Positions 38,923 through 47,642 of a DNA stretch of 64,000 bases are shown piece by piece. Position 1 is the first letter of the stretch, and each line of letters opens with the position of its first letter. Below the pieces are notes generated by a model. It had not been told where the DNA came from and searched no databases. It worked only from the letters and a program-made list of their open reading frames with translations. Origin of the DNA: Kribbella pratensis (lineage in GTDB: Bacteria; Actinomycetota; Actinomycetes; Propionibacteriales; Kribbellaceae); the NCBI RefSeq assembly GCF_004365355.1, contig NZ_SODP01000001.1, forward strand, positions 372,001 to 436,000, in the 5' to 3' direction. The position numbers and the translations under genes are program-made.

Positions 38923-39945
38923 GTGCTGGACGACCGCAAGCTGGATGTGCTCCGCGCCATCGTCGAGGACTATGTGGCGACCCATGAGCCGATCGGGTCG
39001 AAGGCGCTGGTGGACCGGCACAACCTCGGCGTCTCGCCGGCCACGGTCCGCAACGACATGGCCGCGCTGGAGGAGGAGGGGTACATCACCCAGCCGCACA
39101 CCAGCGCCGGCCGGATCCCGACCGACGCCGGGTACCGGCTGTTCGTGGACAAGCTGAGCACGGTCAAGACGTTGTCGGTCGCGGAGAAGAAGGCGATCAC
39201 GTCGTTCCTGGCCGGTGCGGTCGACCTGGACGACGTCGTCCGCCGTACGGTCCGGCTGCTCGCGCAGATCACCCGCCAGGTCGCGATCGTGCAGTATCCG
39301 TCGCTCAACCGGTCGAGCGTGCGGCACATCGAGGTCGTCACGATGAGCCCGCGGCGGCTGTTGCTGGTGCTGATCACCAGCAACGGCCGCGTCGAGCAGC
39401 GGATCGTCGAGCACCCGCACGACGTCGACGAGCAGCTGATCGCCGACCTGCGTTCACGGCTCAACACCGTCCTGGCCGGGCAACGGCTGACCGACGCGAC
39501 CACGTCGCTGGCCGGCGTGCCCGAGCTGTTCGCGCCTGCGGACCGGTCGCTGGTCGCGTCGATCGTCACCACGCTGCTCGAAGCGTTCACCGACGAGGTC
39601 GGCGAGCAGCGGATCGCGGTCGGCGGCGCCGCCAACCTGACGCGGTACGGCGACGACTTCGAGCGCAACGTCAAGCCGGTGCTGGAGGCGCTCGAGGAGC
39701 ACGTCATCCTGCTCCGGCTGCTCGGCGAGGCGACCAACCCGCAGACCCTGACCGTCCGCATCGGTCACGAGAACCCGTTCGAGGAGCTGGCCACCACCTC
39801 GGTGGTCGCGACCGGCTACGGGTCCAAGTCGGAGGCGCTGGCCACCCTCGGCATCGTCGGCCCGACCCACATGGACTACCCGAGCACAATGGGCGCGGTG
39901 AGGGCTGTCGCGCGCTACGTCAGCCAGATCCTGGCCGAATCCTGA
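38923..39945 (+). CDS. hrcA: Heat-inducible transcriptional repressor HrcA
   Basis: A 340-residue repressor. The N-terminal winged helix ([20 protein letters not shown], then [18 protein letters not shown]) is followed by the [18 protein letters not shown] motif and a GAF-like C-terminal domain. It binds CIRCE and needs GroEL for full activity. The start is a GTG at 38923 with AAAGGGTGG before it. It forms an operon with dnaJ 25 bases downstream. Confidence 0.95.
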   Translation: MLDDRKLDVLRAIVEDYVATHEPIGSKALVDRHNLGVSPATVRNDMAALEEEGYITQPHTSAGRIPTDAGYRLFVDKLSTVKTLSVAEKKAITSFLAGAVDLDDVVRRTVRLLAQITRQVAIVQYPSLNRSSVRHIEVVTMSPRRLLLVLITSNGRVEQRIVEHPHDVDEQLIADLRSRLNTVLAGQRLTDATTSLAGVPELFAPADRSLVASIVTTLLEAFTDEVGEQRIAVGGAANLTRYGDDFERNVKPVLEALEEHVILLRLLGEATNPQTLTVRIGHENPFEELATTSVVATGYGSKSEALATLGIVGPTHMDYPSTMGAVRAVARYVSQILAES

Positions 39946-39970
39946 TGATTACAACCCCCTGGTCTGGAGT

Positions 39971-41113
39971 ATGAGCACCGATTACTACGCCGTCCTCGGC
40001 GTCAGCCGTGACGCGTCAGCGGACGAGATCAAGAAGGCGTACCGCAAGCTGGCACGCCAGTACCACCCGGATGTGAACGACTCCGAGGATGCGCACCAGA
40101 AGTTCCAGGAGATCGGGCGCGCGTTCCAGGTGCTCAGCGATCCGCAGAAGCGGCAGATGCACGACCTCGGCGGCGATCCGTTCGCGACCGCGGGCGCCGG
40201 GCCCGGCGGTGCCGGGTTCGGGCAGGCGTTCACGTTCACCGACATCATGGACGCGTTCTTCGGCCAGACCGGCGGCGCGACCCGTGGGCCGCGACCGCGG
40301 ACGCGGCGCGGCCAGGATGCACTGATCCCGCTGCGGATCGACCTGGCCGAGGCGGCCTTCGGTACGACGCGGGAGCTCAAGGTCGACACCGCCGTACTGT
40401 GTCCGACCTGTAGCGGGTCCGGCGCTGCTGCCGGGTCCGAGCCGGTCACGTGCGAGATCTGCCACGGGCGTGGCGAGGTCACCCACACGCAGCGGTCGTT
40501 CCTCGGCGAGGTGCGGACGATGCGCCCGTGCCCGAACTGCCGCGGCTACGGCACCACGATCCCGAGCCCGTGCGTCGAGTGCGCCGGCGACGGGCGGGTG
40601 CGCTCGCGCCGGACCGTTACCGTGAAGATCCCCGGCGGCGTAGACAGCGGGACCCGGGTGCAGCTGTCCGGCCAGGGCGAGGTCGGCCCCGGCGGTGGAC
40701 CGGCCGGCGACCTGTACGTCGAGATCGAGGTCGAACCGCACGACATCTTCACCCGCAACGGCGACGACCTGCACTGCACGGTCACGCTCCCGATGACGGC
40801 GGCCGCGCTGGGTACGACGATCGACCTGCCGACCCTCGAGGGCGAGACGACGCCGCTGGAGATCCGGCCGGGTACGCAGTCCGGGACCGGACTGACCTTG
40901 ACCGCGCGCGGCGTACCGAGGCTGCGTCACGCCGGCCGCGGCGACCTGATCGTCCAGGTGATCGTCGAAACCCCGACGAAGCTCGACGACGCCCAAGCCG
41001 ACCTCCTGCGCCAGCTCGCCGTAGCCCGCGACGAGGAACGCCCCCAGGGCCAGGTCCAAGCCACCCACAAGGGCGTCTTCGGCCGCCTCCGCGACGCCTT
41101 CGGCACCCACTAG
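39971..41113 (+). CDS. dnaJ: Chaperone protein DnaJ (DnaJ2)
   Basis: A 380-residue type I J-protein. The J domain carries His32-Pro33-Asp34, which stimulates DnaK ATPase. A Gly-rich region follows, then four zinc repeats ([32 protein letters not shown], about residues 144-215) and the client-binding beta domains. Being in the hrcA operon marks it as the second actinobacterial DnaJ rather than the dnaK-linked copy. GGAG lies immediately upstream of the ATG, closer than ideal. Confidence 0.95.
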   Translation: MSTDYYAVLGVSRDASADEIKKAYRKLARQYHPDVNDSEDAHQKFQEIGRAFQVLSDPQKRQMHDLGGDPFATAGAGPGGAGFGQAFTFTDIMDAFFGQTGGATRGPRPRTRRGQDALIPLRIDLAEAAFGTTRELKVDTAVLCPTCSGSGAAAGSEPVTCEICHGRGEVTHTQRSFLGEVRTMRPCPNCRGYGTTIPSPCVECAGDGRVRSRRTVTVKIPGGVDSGTRVQLSGQGEVGPGGGPAGDLYVEIEVEPHDIFTRNGDDLHCTVTLPMTAAALGTTIDLPTLEGETTPLEIRPGTQSGTGLTLTARGVPRLRHAGRGDLIVQVIVETPTKLDDAQADLLRQLAVARDEERPQGQVQATHKGVFGRLRDAFGTH

Positions 41114-41210
41114 ATGCCAAACCGGCGCCGCCGGCGCACTCCCGCGCCGCCGGCCGGTCGAACCCCCGGCCCGGCACGCGCCCGGTCCGGCCGTCCGGCT
41201 CACCTGGACG

Positions 41211-41297
41211 TCTCAGGGGTCAACCCCTCGGCTGGTCGGTTGCCCCCTGAGAATCTGAGGGGGCAACGCACCATCTCAGGGGTTGACCCCTCAGATG
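41211..41297. repeat. Nested inverted repeats between dnaJ and rsmE
   Basis: Three hairpins lie side by side. The left one has AGGGGT-CA-ACCCCT inside 41211-41229. The middle one has arms GTTGCCCCCT and AGGGGGCAAC (41239-41267). The right one has CATCT and AGATG around AGGGGT-TG-ACCCCT (41272-41297). The left and right cores are reverse complements of each other, so the block can also fold as one large cruciform. It ends 27 bases before the rsmE GTG and could serve as terminator of hrcA-dnaJ, attenuator, or protein-binding site. Confidence 0.7.
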
Positions 41298-41323
41298 GCC
41301 GACGGTGTGGAGGTGTGCGGTAG

Positions 41324-42040
41324 GTGGGTGTCGCGGTGTTTTTCCGGGCGGAGCTGGGCGGCGAGGAGCTGGTGCTCGACGGCGCCGAGGGTCGGCACGC
41401 GGCGGTCGTACGGCGGATCGGGCCCGGGGAGCGCGTTCGGTTGACGGATGGGTGTGGCGCCTGGGCCGAAGGGCCGGTGGTGGCTGCTTCGAAGGCTGCG
41501 CTGACGGTGGCAGTCGACGAGCGCGGGACGGTGCCGGCGGCTGATCCGCGGGTGGTCGTGGTGCAGGCGTTGCCCAAGGGGGAGCGGGGCGAGCTTGCGG
41601 TAGAGATGCTGACCGAGGTCGGCGCTGATGTGATCGTGCCGTGGAACGCGGAGCGGAGTCAGTTCCGGGCGAACCCCGAGCGGGTGGAGAAGACGGTCGC
41701 GAAGTGGCGGGCGTGGGCGTTCGAGGCGAGTAAGCAGTCGCGGCGTACGTGGTTCGCGGAGGTCGCACCGATCGCGTCCACGGCCGACGTCGCGGAACGG
41801 CTCGCCCGCGCGGCGCTGCCCGTCGTACTGCATGAAGACGCAACCGCCCCGCTGGCGTCGCTGCAGGTCCCGTCGTCCGGCGACATCGTGCTCGTCATCG
41901 GCCCCGAAGGCGGTATTGCCCCGACCGAGCTGAAGACCTTCGACGTCGAACCGGTACGCCTCGGCGACACCGTACTGCGGACTTCGACCGCCGGCGTCGC
42001 CGCCGCAGCCGCTCTCCTCGCGCCGACCCGGTGGGCCTGA
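41324..42040 (+). CDS. rsmE: 16S rRNA (uracil1498-N3)-methyltransferase RsmE
   Basis: A 238-residue SPOUT-class methyltransferase. The N-terminal PUA-like part contains GRHAAVVRRIGPGERV (residues 23-38), and the C-terminal knot contains the SAM-binding VIGPEGGIAPTEL (near 193-205) and LGDTVLRTSTA. It methylates U1498 of 16S rRNA in assembled small subunits. Its position after dnaJ is conserved in actinobacteria. The start is a GTG with GGAGG about 9 bases before it. Confidence 0.93.
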   Translation: MGVAVFFRAELGGEELVLDGAEGRHAAVVRRIGPGERVRLTDGCGAWAEGPVVAASKAALTVAVDERGTVPAADPRVVVVQALPKGERGELAVEMLTEVGADVIVPWNAERSQFRANPERVEKTVAKWRAWAFEASKQSRRTWFAEVAPIASTADVAERLARAALPVVLHEDATAPLASLQVPSSGDIVLVIGPEGGIAPTELKTFDVEPVRLGDTVLRTSTAGVAAAAALLAPTRWA

Positions 42041-42079
42041 CCCACGGCCGTCGCCTGCGCCAACGACAGGAGGTGTCGG

Positions 42080-42120
42080 ACGCGCGGATAGTGCACCTGA
42101 GCGTGGTGGCGTCCGCGCGT
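42080..42120. terminator. Hairpin between convergent rsmE and SnoaL-like genes
   Basis: Perfect 9-base arms ACGCGCGGA (42080-42088) and TCCGCGCGT (42112-42120) with a 23-base loop, in the 109-base gap between two genes that read toward each other. A two-way terminator is the simplest reading; there is no U-run. Confidence 0.5.
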
Positions 42121-42149
42121 ACAGTGTCTCGCCGGTGTACTACCTGTCC

Positions 42150-42632
42150 TTAGGTCACCGCTCGTTGGTAAGCCGCGAGCGCATCCGCGTCGTCGATGCT
42201 TCCGTGGTGGTGGACCTGCTGCCACACCCCGTCGTACCGGAAGATCCGTGTTGTCCGGATGTGTAGCGGCTGCTCGCCCAACGCCGGATGGCGGTACGTG
42301 CCGACCTCGCGTCCCGCGAACACCACCGAGCCGTCCAGCCAGTACGTCGCCGCGTCGCCGAACGTCACCTGCACATCCAGCGAGCCCGCGAACACCCGCT
42401 CGTAGAGCGACCGCACAGCCTCCCGCGACCGCAGGATCCCGCCGATCGGGTTGTTCAACTGCACCAGCGGATCATCGGCCCAGCCGGCGACCAGCGTCTC
42501 CAGGTCCTTCCCGTTGAGCGCGTAGTAGAACGTCTCCAGCGCCGCCAGCGCACCCTCCCGACCCGGCAGGCGCGCCTCGTCCGCCCGCAACCGCGCTCCC
42601 GGCCCGAATCCGTAGTCGACCAGCTCGATCAT
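42150..42632 (-). CDS. SnoaL-like / nuclear transport factor 2-fold protein
   Basis: A 160-residue protein with the cone-shaped NTF2-like pattern: an N-terminal helix (ALAALETFYYALNGKDLETL, near 28-47), DDPLVQLNNPIGG, and a C-terminal sheet (IRTTRIFRYDGVWQQVHHHG). Fold members include SnoaL-like cyclases, ketosteroid-isomerase-like enzymes and stress proteins; sequence alone does not separate them. It is divergent from the ArsR-type regulator and probably controlled by it. Confidence 0.8.
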   Translation of the reverse strand: MIELVDYGFGPGARLRADEARLPGREGALAALETFYYALNGKDLETLVAGWADDPLVQLNNPIGGILRSREAVRSLYERVFAGSLDVQVTFGDAATYWLDGSVVFAGREVGTYRHPALGEQPLHIRTTRIFRYDGVWQQVHHHGSIDDADALAAYQRAVT

Positions 42633-42646
42633 CGCGAACCCCTCGC

Positions 42647-42661
42647 TAGACTGTTAGACAG
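42647..42661. promoter_or_regulatory. Palindrome and -10 box in the SnoaL/ArsR divergent promoter
   Basis: CTGT-TAG-ACAG (42651-42661) is a short perfect palindrome that overlaps a TAGACT hexamer (42647-42652) in the 65-base divergent gap. It is a plausible site for the ArsR-type repressor next to it. Confidence 0.4.
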
Positions 42662-42697
42662 GAACCGAACACAACTGTACGACAAGGATCGAACACC

Positions 42698-43027
42698 ATG
42701 GTCGTCGAGTCAGCCCGCGCCCGCACGCTCAGCCACGTGGATCCGGCCGAGGTGCCGCTGCAGTCGGCCCTGGACGCGCTCGCGGACCCGGTCCGGCGCT
42801 CGATCCTGCGCGACCTCGCCACCCACGACGACTGGACCCGCGCCTGCGGCACGTTCGACCTCCCGGTCAAGAAGGCGACCGCCAGCCACCACTTCGCCGT
42901 ACTGCGTTCCGCCGGCCTGATCGAGCAACGCGACGAAGGCGCCCGTCGCCTCAACCGCCTCCGCCGCGAGGAGTTCGACCGGTCCTTCCCCGGCCTGCTG
43001 TCCGCCACCATCGACCGCGCGGACTGA
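42698..43027 (+). CDS. ArsR-type winged-helix transcriptional regulator
   Basis: A 109-residue regulator of the ArsR/SmtB fold. Residues about 22-95 form the winged helix (LDALADPVRRSILRDLATHD, then HHFAVLRSAGLIEQRDEG). The metal-binding cysteine pair of true ArsR sensors is missing, so it probably responds to an organic ligand or is constitutive. It is divergent from the SnoaL-like gene across a 65-base promoter region. Confidence 0.88.
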   Translation: MVVESARARTLSHVDPAEVPLQSALDALADPVRRSILRDLATHDDWTRACGTFDLPVKKATASHHFAVLRSAGLIEQRDEGARRLNRLRREEFDRSFPGLLSATIDRAD

Positions 43028-43088
43028 CGAACTCTTACAAACCCCGAACACTGTCCCGAACCTCCTCGAACGCCTGCCGGGGAGAGTT

Positions 43089-43121
43089 GTTCTCGTCAGC
43101 ACGACAAGCACGAACGAGAAC
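43089..43121. promoter_or_regulatory. Inverted repeat in the leader of the exported-protein / two-component operon
   Basis: GTTCTCGT (43089-43096) and ACGAGAAC (43114-43121) form perfect 8-base arms with a 17-base spacer, ending just before the GAGGAG ribosome site of the first gene. It could be a binding site for the operon's own response regulator or an RNA hairpin in the leader. Confidence 0.45.
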
Positions 43122-43133
43122 GAGGAGCAGAAC

Positions 43134-43562
43134 ATGCGCAGGTCTGTGCGCGGCGCGATCGCGGCCGGTACGTCGGCCGTCGTCCTGGTGGGCGGACTCG
43201 TCGGGAGTACGACGATCGCCGCGGCCGATCCGACTCCGACCCCGTCGCCCTCGGCGGCTACGTCGTACAAGCCAGTCACGCTGAGCCCCGAGGAGTCGCA
43301 GAAGCTGTGCGCGGAGCGGCTGCCGAAGATGATCGCCCGGCGCGACAAGCTGGCGCAGCGGATCAACGGTGGCGCCGACGTGAAGGGTTCGGTCGCGTGG
43401 CTCAAGGCGCGCGCGGCCAAGCAGAAGGCGGACGGCCACGACAAGGTGGCCGCGCGACTCGAGAAGCGGGCCGAGCGCCGCTCGGAGCGACTGAAGGAAC
43501 TCGGCATGGTGAAGACCAAGCTCGAGTCCTTCAAGACCGAGCACTGCCAGGTAGCCAAGTGA
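43134..43562 (+). CDS. Small secreted charged helical protein
   Basis: A 142-residue exported protein. The Sec signal peptide has a basic start (MRRSVRG) and hydrophobic core ending near IAAADP (cleavage about residue 32). A Pro/Thr linker follows, then a highly charged region rich in Lys, Arg and Glu (residues 50-140), predicted as long helices. Only two cysteines remain in the mature part (KLCAERL and EHCQVA), near the two ends of the helical region, and could form one disulfide. No family is recognised. It leads an operon with a small lipoprotein and a two-component system, suggesting a role as signal or accessory sensor. Confidence 0.75.
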   Translation: MRRSVRGAIAAGTSAVVLVGGLVGSTTIAAADPTPTPSPSAATSYKPVTLSPEESQKLCAERLPKMIARRDKLAQRINGGADVKGSVAWLKARAAKQKADGHDKVAARLEKRAERRSERLKELGMVKTKLESFKTEHCQVAK

Positions 43563-43780
43563 TGCGTAAGGCGCTGGCCGTGCTGCTCGGTACGGCGTGT
43601 CTCGGCCTCGGACTGTCCGCCTGTGGCAGCTCGGGGGACAGGCACGGCAACCAGCCCGGTGGGCAGGGCACCGGTCCTGCTCCGGCGACCCAACAGGTGG
43701 GGTCGCCGGAGCAGGAGCTGGATCAGATCGGGTCTACCCTGGACGCGATCGATCGCGAACTGGCCGGGGACGCACCCTGA
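43562..43780 (+). CDS. Small lipoprotein
   Basis: A 72-residue protein. The signal peptide MRKALAVLLGTACLGLG ends in the lipobox LSAC (Cys21), so the mature part is about 52 residues: a Gly/Pro/Gln-rich tether followed by an acidic helix (PEQELDQIGSTLDAIDREL). The ATG shares one base with the stop of the upstream secreted protein gene (TGATG). No family is recognised. Its place between that gene and the response regulator suggests an extracytoplasmic accessory of the sensor kinase. Confidence 0.75.
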   Translation: MRKALAVLLGTACLGLGLSACGSSGDRHGNQPGGQGTGPAPATQQVGSPEQELDQIGSTLDAIDRELAGDAP

Positions 43781-43803
43781 CCGAGAGTCTCCAGGAGCAG
43801 AGG

Positions 43804-44493
43804 ATGGCCGAACCCGGCCGCGGGCTGGTTCTGGTGGTGGAGGACGAGGCAGCGATCGCCGAGGTGATCGAGCTGTACCTGCGCCGGGACGGTTTCGACG
43901 TCCGGATCGAGTCCGACGGCGAGGCGGCTCTCGCGGCGTGGCGTCGGTTGCACCCGGTCGCGGTGATCCTCGACATCGGTCTCCCGGGCCGCGACGGCGC
44001 GGACGTGTGCCGGACGATGCGGGCGGCGGGGGACTGGACGCCGGTCCTGTTCGTCACCGCCAGGGACGACGAAGTCGATCGTCTGCTGGGGCTGGAACTC
44101 GGCGCGGACGACTACATCACGAAGCCGTTCAGCCCGCGCGAGCTGGCCGCCCGCGTCCGGACCGTCCTCCGGCGCACGGCAGGCGGCGTTCCGGCGGCGG
44201 GCGAGGTGCTCTCGGTGGGTCTGGTGCGGGTCGATATCGGCCGCCGCCGGGCCTGGGCGGGTGAGACCGAGGTGAGCTTGACGTCGACCGAGTTCGACCT
44301 GCTGGCGCAGCTGTTCCGGCGCCCGGGCCGGGTGTTCGAACGCGACGAGCTGCTCAGTTCGGTCTGGGGATACCAGTCCGCCGCAGGCACGCGGACCGTT
44401 GACGTGCACATCGCCCAGTTGCGCGCGAAGCTCGGGGCGGCCAGCCCGATCCGTACCGTCCGCGGCGTCGGCTACGCGGCCGACCGCGATTGA
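43804..44493 (+). CDS. OmpR-family response regulator
   Basis: A 229-residue regulator. The receiver has acidic residues Glu13-Asp14, phosphoacceptor Asp57 (AVILDIGLPG) and Lys107 (YITKPFS). The C-terminal OmpR/PhoB winged helix spans about 135-225 (LTSTEFDLLAQLFRRPGRVF, then RTVDVHIAQLRAKLG). It is preceded by the two small exported-protein genes and followed 10 bases later by its kinase. The target is unknown, possibly its own operon. Confidence 0.93.
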   Translation: MAEPGRGLVLVVEDEAAIAEVIELYLRRDGFDVRIESDGEAALAAWRRLHPVAVILDIGLPGRDGADVCRTMRAAGDWTPVLFVTARDDEVDRLLGLELGADDYITKPFSPRELAARVRTVLRRTAGGVPAAGEVLSVGLVRVDIGRRRAWAGETEVSLTSTEFDLLAQLFRRPGRVFERDELLSSVWGYQSAAGTRTVDVHIAQLRAKLGAASPIRTVRGVGYAADRD

Positions 44494-44503
44494 TGGCCGA
44501 CTG

Positions 44504-45898
44504 ATGCCCGTCGAGGTCCGGGCCCCCGACGAGGCCGGCCGTGGCTCCCTGGCCACCCGGATCGTGTTGACGTGTGTGGCTGTCGCAGGGGTCGCTGTGC
44601 TGGTGGCGGGTCTGGTCATGGCAGGGCTCGCGAAGCGGTCCGCGCAGACCGTGCTGCAGCAGTCGCTGGCCGCGCAGGCGGACGTGATCGCCGGCCAGGT
44701 GGATCAGCGTGGCCTGAGTTCGCGTGCGGCCGGGCTCGGAAGGGTTGCGCAGGTCGTCCGCGGCCAGGGCATCGTCGTCGTACTGCTCCTGCCGCGGAGG
44801 GGGATCCAGTCGACCGACGGATCCTCGACCCAGGCTGCAATCACGGCCGGCCTCGAGGGCATCGGCAGCACGCAACGGATCTCCACCGAGGTACGGGTCG
44901 GCGGTACCGACTACCTGGTCGAAGCTCGCGGTCTCGGCGACAGCTCGGGGTTCGCTCTGGTCGAACCGGTCCGGCTGGCCGCCGACACCCAGCGGATCCT
45001 CATCCGCAACATCCTGTTCGCACTCGGCGCCGGTCTGCTGGTCGCCACTCTCGCTGGTGCCCTACTCGGACGGCTCCTGGGCCGTCCACTGCGCCGTACG
45101 GCGGACGTCGCGGCCGCGATGCGTCAGGGCCGGCGTGATCTCCGAGCACCGGTCGAAGGACCGACCGAGGTCGCCGAGGTCGCGGCCGCGGTCAACGAAC
45201 TCTCGATCGCCCTGCAGCACAGCGAGGCGCGGCAGCGCGAGTTCCTGCTGTCGGTCTCGCACGAGTTGCGTACTCCGCTGACCGCGGTTCACGGGTTCGC
45301 CGAGTCGCTCGCCGACGGGGTCGCGACCGATCCGCGGCATGCCGGTCAGGTGATCCAGCAGGAATCGCAGCGGCTCGAACGGCTGGTCAGCGACCTGCTG
45401 GACCTGGCGCGGATCGGTGCGGATCAGTTCCGGCTCGACCTCGCCCAGGTGGATCTGCGCGAGACGCTCGTCGCCTGCGCCGAAGTCTGGCGCGTGCGCT
45501 GCGAGCGCCAGGGCGTCCGGTTCCACCTCGAGCTGCCGCCGGTGCCGGCCGTCGCGACCACGGACCCGCGAAGGATCCGGCAGGTCCTGGACGGTCTGGC
45601 CGAGAATGCTCTCCGCGTCACCCCGGCAGGCGCACAGCTGACGATGTGGTTGGGGCGGACGCCGGGACACGTCACGATCCAGGTCCGCGACGGCGGTCCG
45701 GGCCTGTCGCCGGAGGACTACGCGGTCGCTTTCCAGCCCGGCGTACTCAACCAGAAGTACCGCGGGCGACGGCCGGTCGGTTCGGGGATCGGGCTCGCGC
45801 TGGCTCAGGGGCTGGTCACCAGACTGGGCGGCACGCTCACGGCCGGACCGGCGCCGGAGGGCGGCGCCGGGTTCACGATCGTGCTGCCGGCTACTTGA
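44504..45898 (+). CDS. Sensor histidine kinase
   Basis: A 464-residue membrane kinase. Helix 1 (about 18-42) and helix 2 (about 167-190) frame an extracytoplasmic sensor of about 125 residues. A HAMP linker follows, then the H-box with His253 (SVSHELRTPL), an N-box (AENALRVTPAG), G1 (DGGPGLSPED) and G2 (GSGIGLALAQG). It phosphorylates the adjacent response regulator. The gene before the pair encodes a lipoprotein that could contact the external loop. The last 8 bases overlap the convergent GerMN-protein gene. Confidence 0.93.
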   Translation: MPVEVRAPDEAGRGSLATRIVLTCVAVAGVAVLVAGLVMAGLAKRSAQTVLQQSLAAQADVIAGQVDQRGLSSRAAGLGRVAQVVRGQGIVVVLLLPRRGIQSTDGSSTQAAITAGLEGIGSTQRISTEVRVGGTDYLVEARGLGDSSGFALVEPVRLAADTQRILIRNILFALGAGLLVATLAGALLGRLLGRPLRRTADVAAAMRQGRRDLRAPVEGPTEVAEVAAAVNELSIALQHSEARQREFLLSVSHELRTPLTAVHGFAESLADGVATDPRHAGQVIQQESQRLERLVSDLLDLARIGADQFRLDLAQVDLRETLVACAEVWRVRCERQGVRFHLELPPVPAVATTDPRRIRQVLDGLAENALRVTPAGAQLTMWLGRTPGHVTIQVRDGGPGLSPEDYAVAFQPGVLNQKYRGRRPVGSGIGLALAQGLVTRLGGTLTAGPAPEGGAGFTIVLPAT

Positions 45899-47033
45899 CC
45901 AGGATCGTCTTCGAATCGGTGTTGGTGACGCTGCCGTCGGCGTCGGAGATCAGATACGCCTCGATCTGCCACGGCCCGGGCGTCAGCGAGACCGAGAACG
46001 CGAACGGCGAGAACTTCTGACCTTCCGTGGTGGTGGTGAAGCTCTTCTTGGTCTCGCGGGTCTTCAGGTTCGTCAGCTGGTAGTTGACGGTCGCCTCGAA
46101 CGCGCTCGCGGTGCCCTGGACGGTGACCTTGCCGCCGGTGACCGCGCCCTCGCTGGGCGAGGTGATCCAGACGAGCGCCTGGACATCCGCCGCCTGCGCG
46201 CGGCCGAGCGGAGTACTGGTGTCGACCTGGCCGAAGAGCTTCTGGACCGCCCGGCCGGCCTGGGTGACCTGGATCGACGTGGTGTCGTCCTGGAGCGCGC
46301 CCTGCACGGTGTAGATCAGCTGCTGGGCGGCGACCTTGGCGAGATCGGGGTCCAGGTCGGTCTTCGGGAGTTGCTTGAAATCGACCGTGACGACGCCGTC
46401 CGAGCGGGTGACCCGGTTCACTGCGGCGCCGCGCCAGACCGAGTAGTAGTCCGGGTCCTCGGGCTGCTTGGTGGTCATGATCCGGACCGCTTCTTCGGCC
46501 GGGCGGCCGCTGACCTTCGCCCACGTGCGGTACAGCTTCGCGGCGGACTTCTTCGGTACGCCGACCTGCTGGCCGAGCCAGTAGACCGGGACGAGGGCGC
46601 TACGGACCGGCTGCTCGGGGACGCCGCCTGCGGTCGGGCCGACCGTTTTCACCGCTGCCGATGTCGACGCGGTCGGCGGCTGGGTGGCCGCGGTCGGGAC
46701 CGGCGACGGTGCGGGGGAGGCGACGGACGGCGTCTGACTGGGGAGTACGCCGGTCGCGCTGGTCGTCGTACCCGGGCCGGCGACCGCGTCGCCGTCGTTC
46801 GCGGTGGTGTCGTTCCCGTTGAACACCGTGAACGCGCCGACCGCCGCGGCCGTACCCAGTGCGGCCACGCCGGCGGTCAGGAGCCAGGGGCGTCGGGCGA
46901 CCGGCCGGCGCTGGGCGTGCGCGCGGGCGCGGATCTCCGGCAGCGCGTCGGCCGGCTCGATCCGGTCCGCCTCGTCCCGCAGGGCCCGGCGCATCAGCTC
47001 GTCGAACGGATCGTTCGGGTTCTGGTCGTTCAT
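45891..47033 (-). CDS. Membrane protein with GerMN and Gmad2 domains, probable anti-sigma partner
   Basis: A 380-residue single-pass protein. A cytosolic N-terminus of about 48 residues (DPFDELMRRALRDEADRIEP) precedes one membrane helix (about 49-71), a long Thr/Pro/Ser-rich extracellular linker, a GerMN-like domain (about 145-270) and a C-terminal Ig-like Gmad2 domain (about 285-380, WITSPSEGAVTGGKVTVQG). GerMN/Gmad2 occurs in spore germination and cell-surface proteins. The start overlaps the sigma-factor stop (ATGA), and the short cytosolic segment sits where zinc-free anti-sigma domains are found. I infer it restrains that sigma factor in response to an envelope signal. Confidence 0.75.
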   Translation of the reverse strand: MNDQNPNDPFDELMRRALRDEADRIEPADALPEIRARAHAQRRPVARRPWLLTAGVAALGTAAAVGAFTVFNGNDTTANDGDAVAGPGTTTSATGVLPSQTPSVASPAPSPVPTAATQPPTASTSAAVKTVGPTAGGVPEQPVRSALVPVYWLGQQVGVPKKSAAKLYRTWAKVSGRPAEEAVRIMTTKQPEDPDYYSVWRGAAVNRVTRSDGVVTVDFKQLPKTDLDPDLAKVAAQQLIYTVQGALQDDTTSIQVTQAGRAVQKLFGQVDTSTPLGRAQAADVQALVWITSPSEGAVTGGKVTVQGTASAFEATVNYQLTNLKTRETKKSFTTTTEGQKFSPFAFSVSLTPGPWQIEAYLISDADGSVTNTDSKTILVK

Positions 47034-47539
47034 AGGTTCTGCTCCAGGAGCTGGCGCAGCGACTTGGTCGCGCGCGCGGCGTGGCTCTTCACGGAGCCCC
47101 GGCTGATGCCCATCGTGTCGGCGATCTCGGCCTCCGACAGGTCGCCGTAGTACCGGAGCACCATCACGGTGCGCTGCTTCTCCGGCAAGGTCCGCATCGC
47201 CTCGATGACGCGGTCGGTCTCGGCGGTCCGCAGTACCGCCTGCTCCGCGCTCGGCTCATCGGGAAGGGTCTTCGGGGTGTGCTTGTCCACCACCACCAGG
47301 TGCCGCTGGCGGGACCGACAGCGGTTCACCACCGCGGTCCGCAGGTACGCGAGTGCCTTGTGGGGGTCGCGCAGCCGGTGCCAGCGTCCGTGCATCGCGA
47401 CGAACGCGTCCTGCACGATCTCCTCCGCCGCGCCGGTGTCGCGCAGCAACAGGGCGCCGAGGCGGACGAGCGAGGTGTAATGAGCGGTGTAGACAGCCGT
47501 CAGCGCCTCGTCGGCATCCCACGAGGACTCATGTGTCAC
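47030..47539 (-). CDS. ECF RNA polymerase sigma factor, SigE family
   Basis: A 169-residue extracytoplasmic-function sigma factor. Region 2 spans about residues 15-85 (LVRLGALLLRDTGAAEEIVQ, HKALAYLRTAVVNRCRSRQR) and region 4 about 115-165 (LPEKQRTVMVLRYYGDLSEA, then ISRGSVKSHAARATKSLR). The start is uncertain: a GTG at 47539 with GAAGAG before it is preferred, and another GTG at 47572 would add 11 residues. It is followed with an ATGA overlap by the GerMN membrane protein, the expected regulator. Confidence 0.9.
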   Translation of the reverse strand: MTHESSWDADEALTAVYTAHYTSLVRLGALLLRDTGAAEEIVQDAFVAMHGRWHRLRDPHKALAYLRTAVVNRCRSRQRHLVVVDKHTPKTLPDEPSAEQAVLRTAETDRVIEAMRTLPEKQRTVMVLRYYGDLSEAEIADTMGISRGSVKSHAARATKSLRQLLEQNL

Positions 47540-47642
47540 GCACTCTTCGTACACCACGGCCGGTTGAGCCACGAAAAGACGACGCCAAGACCCCGTCCCA
47601 GGTTGACAACAGGTTGGCCCGATCTGGTGGGAACCTGAAGGG

